Assembly (NCBI GenBank): GCA_964607245.1
Contig: CAZSIB010000003.1
Span: 1-64,000 of the forward strand
Source of the DNA: CAZLPZ01 sp964607245
GTDB lineage: Bacteria; Pseudomonadota; Alphaproteobacteria; Micavibrionales; Micavibrionaceae
DNA: 64,000 bases
Direction of reading: 5' to 3'
How positions within the stretch are numbered: the stretch's first letter is position 1; the number at the start of each line of letters is the position of its first letter. This document shows positions 59,147 to 64,000 of this stretch, in pieces. The translations under genes and the position numbers were made by a program. The notes beneath the pieces are model-generated. The model was not told the DNA's origin. It searched no databases and was given only the letters and a program-made list of their open reading frames with translations.

Positions 59147-60076
59147 ATGAATTTGCTCCGTGGTTTTGTGACAACCTCTGCGATCTTGGCTCTCTCGGCC
59201 TGTTCTGGCTTTAAAAGCCACAAGGAAATCGACGCGTTAAACGAAGCACGCGCGGTCGGCAGTCCGTTTACACAACAACTGGCCGCGGAATATCGTGATT
59301 TCGCAAACGCCGAACAAAACACCATGTTTGATTATCCAGATGCGTTGCATTTCGCACGCAAGGGTCTGGCCGCGGCGGCTGGTGAAGTCGTTTTGCCCGA
59401 ACCGATCAGTGACTGGAACTTGAACGCGCAAGATATCGATATGCTCTCGACCGCCCGCGCACGCCTCATGTCCGCCTTTGATGCCGGGGCCCGTGAAATT
59501 GCCCCCCGTGAATCCGCCATGGCGCAAGGCCGTTTTGATTGCTGGATCGAAGACGAAGAAGAAAATATGGGCCATCAGCCTGATGAACTGACCTGCAAGC
59601 GTGGCTTCGAAGAAGTCATGGCCGCGCTTGAAGGTATGGTGAAGGCACCGATTGATGTCGCCCCGGCCCCTGCGCCCGCGCGTGACGATGTGATGACCCC
59701 CGTTGAACCCCTCGCCATGGATACCAGCGTTCCCATGGCTGCAAAAGATGCTGTGTATCTGGTCTTCTTTGATTTTGACCGCTCCAACATTCTGCCGGCT
59801 GGTGAAAGCGTGGTCGAAGCCGCCATCCAAGAAATGAGCCGCCACAGCGTTGAAACAGTTAATGTTGTGGGTCATGCCGATACGGCGGGGTCAAGATCGT
59901 ATAACAAGCGTTTATCCTTGAAACGTGCGAACGCCGTCAAGAAAGCTTTGGTTGCGAATGGTGTTGATGCAGGCCTCATCCGCGTAGATCATCGTGGTGA
60001 AGACGATTTGATGGTCCCCACCCCGGACGGTGTGCGTGAACCCGCAAACCGCCGCGCTGTGATCACGTTTGAATAA
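59147..60076 (+). CDS. OmpA-family lipoprotein
   Basis: A 309-residue lipoprotein: lipobox LSAC with Cys19, a helical periplasmic middle (about 25-185, ending in a Pro/Ala linker), then a C-terminal OmpA-like peptidoglycan-binding domain (about 200-309). That domain has FFDFDRSNILPAGESVVEAA, VVGHADTAGSRSYNKRLS, and the NRRAVITFE end. It probably ties the outer membrane to the wall, like Pal, although it is not next to tol genes. CAGGAG lies 10 bp before ATG 59147, and a terminator follows directly. Confidence 0.9.
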   Translation: MNLLRGFVTTSAILALSACSGFKSHKEIDALNEARAVGSPFTQQLAAEYRDFANAEQNTMFDYPDALHFARKGLAAAAGEVVLPEPISDWNLNAQDIDMLSTARARLMSAFDAGAREIAPRESAMAQGRFDCWIEDEEENMGHQPDELTCKRGFEEVMAALEGMVKAPIDVAPAPAPARDDVMTPVEPLAMDTSVPMAAKDAVYLVFFDFDRSNILPAGESVVEAAIQEMSRHSVETVNVVGHADTAGSRSYNKRLSLKRANAVKKALVANGVDAGLIRVDHRGEDDLMVPTPDGVREPANRRAVITFE

Positions 60077-60105
60077 ACGACACCTTTATAAATTTACTTT
60101 GATCC

Positions 60106-60132
60106 AAACCCCAGCTCTGCTGGGGTTTTTTC
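60106..60132 (+). terminator. Terminator after the OmpA-like gene
   Basis: AAACCCCAGC, short loop, GCTGGGG then TTTTTT. It lies 30 bp past the stop and at the outer edge of element A2's purine tail. Confidence 0.9.
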
Positions 60133-60223
60133 TTTCCCGTTCCCCTGTTTTCTTTTTTCGTTCTCCTTCCTTGCCATCCGAGGCTTAGGCCCAAGATCCA
60201 CTTCTTTTCGTTCTCTTCTCTCC

Positions 60224-60254
60224 TGTCATCCCCGCGAAGGCGGGGATCCAGAAG
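60224..60254 (-). repeat. Short palindromic repeat R4
   Basis: Same unit as R1 in inverted orientation (TGTCATCCCCGC-GAA-GGCGGGGATCCAGAAG on the plus strand), part of element A2. Confidence 0.8.
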
Positions 60255-60269
60255 ACATTTTGGCTTTTA

Positions 60270-60305
60270 TTCCCCCGTGTTTTTTGTTTGAAAAACACAA
60301 GGGAA
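60270..60305 (-). other. Conserved hairpin of element A2
   Basis: TTCCC-TT-GTGTTTTT on the minus strand pairs with AAAAACAC-GGGGGAA. It is the counterpart of 1704-1744, with loop and stem changes that keep pairing. Confidence 0.55.
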
Positions 60306-60459
60306 CAGCGCGCGCCGCCCTAGTGGTGGGCGCCCGGTCTTGGGTGGGGGTTATTCCCTTTTTCTAACGGAGGGCTTATTGTGGATTTCAAAAGAAATCC
60401 CATTGCCGCCGGTCTTTAAAAAGGGGTTCCCCCTCTGGTGGTCGACTCCATTAAAAAGG

Positions 60460-60489
60460 AGTATACTATAAATAATCCCGAAATGTCAA
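60460..60489 (-). promoter_or_regulatory. Promoter of element A2
   Basis: On the minus strand TTGACA (60484-60489), 18 bp, TATACT (60460-60465). The upstream GAAAATAATAC is identical in A1 and A3. Confidence 0.7.
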
Positions 60490-60600
60490 GTATTATTTTC
60501 AAAAAAGTAATGAAATTTGTATTCCAATCTCATGCGATTGATTAAAACCTACGTTTATGATCAAAAATATGATTTAGAATCAAATAGATAGAATTTTACT

Positions 60601-60629
60601 TGACATAGGATATATTTCGTTCTATGTCT
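60601..60629 (+). promoter_or_regulatory. Promoter of the 60659 gene
   Basis: TTGACA (about 60600-60605), 17 bp, TATGTC. It lies about 30 bp before the AGGAG site and ATG at 60659 and is divergent from element A2's promoter. Confidence 0.5.
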
Positions 60630-60658
60630 ATTCCTGCACTCAATATAGGAGATTTTTT

Positions 60659-61048
60659 ATGCCGCGATCCGCTCCATGTCCCCCTGGATCTGTTCATGTC
60701 TTTGTTCATTACAAAGGCATCAGGGTAATTCAAGAGAAGCACAGTGAGTTCAAAGGGATCCCCTTGTACCGCACCGACAAACCGAATCAACGTCATTTGG
60801 TTGCTGTATTTGAATATCACGCCCCGACAGCACGCGGCCTAAGCGAACCGAAACCTCTCACCTTTTTGCACGATGTGCACAGTATTACGCATCGCTTGAC
60901 GCGTCCTCAGCCAGAGCTTCTGACACAGTTGTTTACCATGGCACAAGCCGATTTACTTTATACCCAAAAGAATTTTCCGGACGTCATAAATGGACAGGTC
61001 AATGGATTACCTTGGTATCCGAAACGCCTCGATATTCTTTTTTCTTAA
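60659..61048 (+). CDS. Protein of unknown family
   Basis: A 129-residue soluble protein, rich in His (VFVHYKGIRV, QRHLVAVFEYHAP, FLHDVHSITHR). It has a helical C-terminal part (ELLTQLFTMAQADLLYTQ). No family is recognised. AGGAG lies 7 bp before the ATG, and a promoter-like pair stands upstream. It is monocistronic, with a terminator at 61079-61116 that it shares with the convergent gene. Confidence 0.6.
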   Translation: MPRSAPCPPGSVHVFVHYKGIRVIQEKHSEFKGIPLYRTDKPNQRHLVAVFEYHAPTARGLSEPKPLTFLHDVHSITHRLTRPQPELLTQLFTMAQADLLYTQKNFPDVINGQVNGLPWYPKRLDILFS

Positions 61049-61078
61049 AATCCTCATACCTATAGATGTGGCTTAAAC

Positions 61079-61116
61079 AAAAAAGGCCGGAGATTTCTCT
61101 TCGGCCTTCGTTTTTG
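61079..61116. terminator. Terminator between the 60659 and 61144 genes
   Basis: AAGGCCG-GAGA, loop TTTC, then TCTT-CGGCCTT with a T tract on the plus side (TTTTTGATG) and A5 on the other. Confidence 0.8.
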
Positions 61117-61143
61117 ATGACGCCCCTTTCGGAGCCTATTCTT

Positions 61144-61500
61144 TTACTTAGTCGTTGATTTGATCGTGGTCAACAGCGCCACCGGGATCAAGCCCAGAAA
61201 CACGCTTGTTGTATAGGCGAGGTAAACCCCCACAACCGTCAGCACGATCGAGTACATATCACCGGTCAGGTGCTTTTCGTGCAAAATCAGGCTGGAGAGG
61301 ACCAGAACAAAACCTGTTCCGATCAGGGTAAACACCGTACCACCGGTAAAGATCGAACCGGTTCCATCCACAATGCCAACCACACCAAGCACATGCACGA
61401 GCACGGTCGATAGGCCGACAAGCAGAATGGTGGACATCAGGTAAACCCCAAAGCCATCGATCACTGTCTTCATTGTTGAGTCTAACATCTTACCAAACAT
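61144..61500 (-). CDS. Small multi-pass membrane protein of unknown family
   Basis: A 118-residue protein with three or four membrane helices (about 18-42, 50-72, 82-110; for example YLMSTILLVGLSTVLVHVLG). No family is recognised. AGGAGGT lies 7 bp before the ATG at 61500. The HNH nuclease gene ends 41 bp upstream, so both may share a transcript. Confidence 0.7.
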   Translation of the reverse strand: MFGKMLDSTMKTVIDGFGVYLMSTILLVGLSTVLVHVLGVVGIVDGTGSIFTGGTVFTLIGTGFVLVLSSLILHEKHLTGDMYSIVLTVVGVYLAYTTSVFLGLIPVALLTTIKSTTK

Positions 61501-61540
61501 GACAACCTCCTAAGTTTCTTCGTTTTGGTTTCGCAAACAC

Positions 61541-62113
61541 TTACTGGTCCGAAAGTTCGGTATCCCAGTAAAGAAAGTCTCGCCAACTTTCGTGAAGGAA
61601 ATTCGGCGGGAACTTTCGTCCTTTTGACTGGAGCGCAAAAATCGTCGGCGCCGCCGGATCGGTTTGGGGAAACATCCCCACCTCCTCGGGCAGCGCATCG
61701 CCTTTTTGCACGTTACAGCTATGGCAGGCTGTAACGATATTGCTCCAGCTTGTCCGTCCGCCACGTGACCGGGGGATCACGTGATCAAACGTCAACTCAT
61801 GTGTACGGAAACGGTCGCCGCAATATTGGCAGGTCCAACCGTCGCGTAAAAAAACATTAAAGCGTGTAAAGGCAGGTGTGCGTCTCTCGGGCACATAATC
61901 GCGGAGCACAAGTACAGAGGGCAACCGCATTTCAAGGCTCGGGGATTTCACCGTGCGGTTATATTCCGAGACGACCGTGACCGAGTCACGAAAGATCGCC
62001 TTCACCGCATCTTGCCACGACCATACCGAGAGCGGAAAATAGGAGAGTGGGCGGAAATCAGCGTTGAGGACCAGCGCCGGACATTGAGAGAGTGGAATTT
62101 GGGCATCAAACAT
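61541..62113 (-). CDS. HNH endonuclease family protein
   Basis: A 190-residue HNH protein of a chromosomal type common in alphaproteobacteria, not obviously part of a phage or restriction system. Structural zinc cysteines are 95, 98, 130 and 133 (CQYC and CHSC). The catalytic Asp110-His111 lies in LTFDHVIPRSRGG, with Asn125 in SWSNIVTAC. The N-terminal 90 residues (PALVLNADFRPLSYFPLSVW) are typical of this group. The substrate is unknown. Confidence 0.9.
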   Translation of the reverse strand: MFDAQIPLSQCPALVLNADFRPLSYFPLSVWSWQDAVKAIFRDSVTVVSEYNRTVKSPSLEMRLPSVLVLRDYVPERRTPAFTRFNVFLRDGWTCQYCGDRFRTHELTFDHVIPRSRGGRTSWSNIVTACHSCNVQKGDALPEEVGMFPQTDPAAPTIFALQSKGRKFPPNFLHESWRDFLYWDTELSDQ

Positions 62114-62279
62114 GGGCCACCATTTCCTCTAAGCGTTCAAACGTCACGCTTCTATTTTTAGTGTACCATAAATTTCGGGATTTTCGAGGAGTCTGCGACA
62201 ATCTTTCCATATTGCAACGCAACGAGTCGTTGATTTGAAACGATTTGCTGCGCCTGCACAATATCACCCTGACGCGCAT

Positions 62280-62316
62280 CAAAACACCCCCACGACATCC
62301 GCCCTGGGGGTGTTCA
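62280..62316 (-). terminator. Terminator of the OmpW-like gene
   Basis: AACACCCCC/GGGGGTGTT stem with a 14-base loop. On the minus strand TTTGATG follows. It lies about 22 bp after the gene. The 62114-62279 remainder holds no clear feature. Confidence 0.7.
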
Positions 62317-62337
62317 AGAGTGCGTTAAAAAAAGTGA

Positions 62338-62967
62338 TTAGAAGCGGTACGACACCCCGGCACCGACGACCCATGGATCGAGATCCACATCCGCCTGGAT
62401 CGCGCCGTTATTGAGCGTGGCGTCCACATTCAACCAGATTCTCTTGACGTCCAAGTTGACGCCCCAGTTGTTATTGAGCCAGTAGTCAAAACCGACCTGC
62501 GCGGCATAGCCAAGGCCACCGTTCAAGTTGAGGTCCGTAAATCCAGGCGCGGCATCTTCGCCGTAAAACCAGGAATAGTTCAACCCCGCACCCACATAGG
62601 GGCTAAATTTTTGGTCTGGGGTGAAGTGATATTGCAACGTGAGCGTGGGCGGCAAAATCATCGCGTCCCCAAGCGGCGTTGTGTTGTTATAGGTCACATC
62701 ATGCGGCGATGTTGCCAAAATCAGTTCCGCGCTGATATTCGGGGTAAAGTAATGCGTGATATCGAATTCCGGGACGATCGCATTATCGACATCGACTGTG
62801 CCGCCGATATTGACCGTTGACTCGACAGAGGGTGACACGTCAATCGCGCGGAGGCGGAATTGCCAATTTTCGGCTGACCAGAAATCTGCACCATTTCCGG
62901 CAGCAAAAGCCGGGGCAGACGACGCCAGCAAGGCACCGATGATTGCTGTTTGAACAACTGTTTTCAT
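62338..62967 (-). CDS. OmpW family outer-membrane protein
   Basis: A 209-residue eight-stranded barrel of the OmpW family. The signal peptide ends SSAPAFA; then come WQFRLRAIDVSPS, FDITHYFTPNISAELILATS, LPPTLTLQYHFTPDQKFSPY and VGAGLNYSWFYGE. It closes with DPWVVGAGVSYRF, with the C-terminal Phe recognised by BamA. OmpW channels pass small hydrophobic or ionic compounds and are induced by stress and anaerobic growth in several bacteria. GGAGA precedes the ATG. Confidence 0.9.
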   Translation of the reverse strand: MKTVVQTAIIGALLASSAPAFAAGNGADFWSAENWQFRLRAIDVSPSVESTVNIGGTVDVDNAIVPEFDITHYFTPNISAELILATSPHDVTYNNTTPLGDAMILPPTLTLQYHFTPDQKFSPYVGAGLNYSWFYGEDAAPGFTDLNLNGGLGYAAQVGFDYWLNNNWGVNLDVKRIWLNVDATLNNGAIQADVDLDPWVVGAGVSYRF

Positions 62968-63048
62968 TTCATTTCTCCTTTATGTATGTGACAAGAAAAC
63001 AAAAAAGCATAAATCAAAAAAAGTAAAATTCTTTCTTTAAAAAGATCG

Positions 63049-63216
63049 TTAATCACTTTTCATTTTGGTGCCTCCTTTATCATCATCAATCAGGATACGC
63101 AGTCCTGCGCCATCAAGATCGTTATATTGGCCCGTCCGTAAAGCCCATAAAAACGCAAAGAGCCACCCCGCCCCAAGAAGAAGCGCAAGCGGCACAAGGT
63201 AAAGAAGAATGCTCAT
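63049..63216 (-). CDS. ccoS: cbb3-type cytochrome oxidase assembly protein CcoS
   Basis: A 55-residue protein: a single N-terminal membrane helix (LLYLVPLALLLGAGWLFAFLW), then RTGQYNDLDGAGLRILIDDD, the signature of CcoS (FixS). CcoS is needed to bring haem and copper into cbb3 oxidase. Its ATG overlaps the ccoI stop by 4 bp (ATGA). AGGAGGGTC lies upstream within the ccoI end. It is shorter than most gene-calling cut-offs. Confidence 0.92.
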   Translation of the reverse strand: MSILLYLVPLALLLGAGWLFAFLWALRTGQYNDLDGAGLRILIDDDKGGTKMKSD

Positions 63217-64000
63217 CTGACCCTCCTTAAGCGATAGGAATTGGCAATCACGACCAGGGATGATCCCGACATGGCAAGCGCCGCGATCATGGGCGTCACG
63301 TATCCTGCGATGGCAAGCGGGATTGCCAGTGCGTTATAGACAATTGCCAAGATAAAATTCTGTTTGACAAGCCGCGTCGCAAAGACCGCCGTACGATAGG
63401 CCGTTGCCACCGCCCCGAGCCTTTCGCCCGTAAACACAATATCCGCGGCGTTTTGTGCGACATGGATCGCGCTTGCCGGTGACATCGAGACGTTGGCGAG
63501 GCCCAGGACAGGCGCATCGTTTAACCCATCCCCCACCATCAAGACGCGGTGCCCGGATTCTTTTTCGGCTTTGATCCGTGAGAATTTATCGGCAGGCGAT
63601 TGCGCGGCGGCCACGTTTTTTGGATCCAGACCCAGTTCATCCACCATTTGCATGACGCGCGCCGCACGGTCACCAGAAAGCATTCCGATACGTAAGTGAT
63701 GTGATGTTAAATCTTGAATAACATCGCGGGCATCAAGACGCAACGGATCATGGAAAATAAAACGAACAGGGTTTTGCCCAGGGCGGGAAAGCCATGTCTC
63801 AGAAGTATTTTGAGCGTCATCAAAGAATTCTTGAACCCCGCACCAACTGGACGCGCCCAACCGGATATCACCCGCCTCTGTTGTCACGCTTAACCCTTTT
63901 CCCGGATGTTCCTCGGGGGTCATCGGATCAATCGGTCCGTCATACGCGGCAACAAGCGCTTGGGATATTGGATGACGGCTCTGCACAGCGATGGATGCCG
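63213..64000 (-). CDS. ccoI: Copper-transporting P-type ATPase CcoI/FixI (C-terminal part)
   Basis: The window end cuts this gene. Its last 261 codons or so are here, so the start, the metal-binding domain and the DKTGT motif lie beyond 64000. Seen are the nucleotide-binding SRHPISQAL, the FHDPLRLDARDVI segment, LSGDRAARV, GDGLNDAPVL (Mg-binding hinge) and two final membrane helices (LVKQNFILAIVYNALAIPLA; AALAMSGSSLVVIANS). It probably supplies copper to cbb3 cytochrome oxidase and is coupled to ccoS. The frame remains open to position 64000. Confidence 0.93.
   Translation of the reverse strand, partial: ASIAVQSRHPISQALVAAYDGPIDPMTPEEHPGKGLSVTTEAGDIRLGASSWCGVQEFFDDAQNTSETWLSRPGQNPVRFIFHDPLRLDARDVIQDLTSHHLRIGMLSGDRAARVMQMVDELGLDPKNVAAAQSPADKFSRIKAEKESGHRVLMVGDGLNDAPVLGLANVSMSPASAIHVAQNAADIVFTGERLGAVATAYRTAVFATRLVKQNFILAIVYNALAIPLAIAGYVTPMIAALAMSGSSLVVIANSYRLRRVR

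Larger units (their letters stand above)
60130..60545 (-). repeat. Dispersed element A, copy A2 (inverted relative to A1)
   Basis: Read on the minus strand: TTTCATTACTTTTTTGAAAA block, promoter (60460-60489), AATGGAGTCGAC, a diverged middle, CACCCAAGACCGGGC, GGCGGCGCGCGC, the GTTCCC hairpin (60270-60305), palindrome R4 (60224-60254) and a GA-rich tail to about 60130. The blocks match A1 over roughly 90 and 120 bp. I see no gene in 60077-60658 apart from this element and the promoter of the following gene. Confidence 0.75.

Noticed and set aside
59237..59875. 212-residue minus-strand frame opposite the OmpA-like gene
   Set aside because: Antisense to a well-supported lipoprotein gene; it has a Gly/His-rich shadow composition.
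1..64000. CRISPR arrays, prophage, insertion sequences, toxin-antitoxin or secretion-system gene sets
   Set aside because: No regular spaced repeats, transposase, integrase, phage structural gene or recognisable toxin pair was seen; the HNH gene is of a chromosomal type without phage context.

Overview
The window looks like ordinary chromosome of an alphaproteobacterium. The evidence is gene order and family membership: tsaD-gpsA-yciI-EVE divergent from hemC-hemD-mitofilin-hemY, a fabA-fabB-fabI cluster, an alphaproteobacterial-type Trm112 protein that has lost its metal cysteines, a DUF2336 protein, a phasin, an LdtR-like MarR regulator, a TipN-like polarity protein, and ccoI-ccoS. Flagellar (fliO, fliP) and chemotaxis (MCP) genes imply a motile cell, and OmpW, OmpA-like and heptosyltransferase-like genes imply a Gram-negative envelope. 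Several exported proteins of unknown family would suit a poorly sampled lineage (for example Micavibrio-like), but I cannot place it firmly. Coding density is high, with short spacers and many 1-17 nt gene overlaps.

Layout. 0.1-1.4 kb: a tRNA with anticodon CAT and mnmA. 1.5-1.9 kb: dispersed element A1. 2-7 kb: Lon-N protein, Trm112, MCP, a Yellow/MRJP-like protein, cyclophilin. 7-10 kb (minus): tsaD-gpsA-yciI-EVE-lptM-like operon. 10-14.8 kb (plus): hemC-hemD-mitofilin-hemY, then tRNA-Arg. 14.9-18.2 kb: CBS protein, alpha/beta hydrolase, BI-1 protein, a small orphan, smpB. 18.2-18.7 kb: element A3. 18.7-24.2 kb: exported protein, hfq-hflX, fabA-fabB-tautomerase-fabI. 24.4-30.8 kb: DUF2336, Cys-rich exported protein, clpS-clpA, phasin, LpoA-like lipoprotein. 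30.9-35.3 kb (plus): rsmI-yraN-BON lipoprotein-fused ABC ATPase-radC. 35.2-39.9 kb (minus): glycosyltransferase 9, truA, fmt, def, rmuC, with a 142-bp palindrome between def and fmt. 39.9-43.2 kb: four unknown exported or anchored proteins and one unknown cytosolic protein. 43.4-50.8 kb: aspartate aminotransferase, AmgK-like kinase, LdtR-like regulator, 2-hydroxyacid dehydrogenase, miaB, two mini-cistrons. 50.9-56.1 kb (minus): giant TipN-like protein, ruvA-ruvC. 56.1-60.1 kb: unknowns, fliO-fliP, OmpA-like lipoprotein. 60.1-60.6 kb: element A2. 60.7-64 kb: unknowns, HNH nuclease, OmpW, ccoS-ccoI (cut by the window end).

Most genes are housekeeping: tRNA modification (mnmA, tsaD, miaB, truA), initiator-tRNA formylation and deformylation (fmt, def), haem synthesis, fatty-acid synthesis and DNA repair. 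The most interesting unexplained signal is non-coding. Three loci (A1 about 1505-1860, A3 about 18360-18625, A2 about 60130-60545) share a strong TTGACA-N17/18-TATACT promoter with a conserved upstream AT-rich block. Each continues into a CCCAA-GAC-GGGC-like box, a hairpin opening with GTTC, and a long purine-rich tail. They look like a family of transcribed small-RNA-like or non-autonomous mobile elements. A separate short palindromic repeat (GGATCCCCGCC..GGCGGGGAT type) occurs four times, once inside the fliP reading frame.
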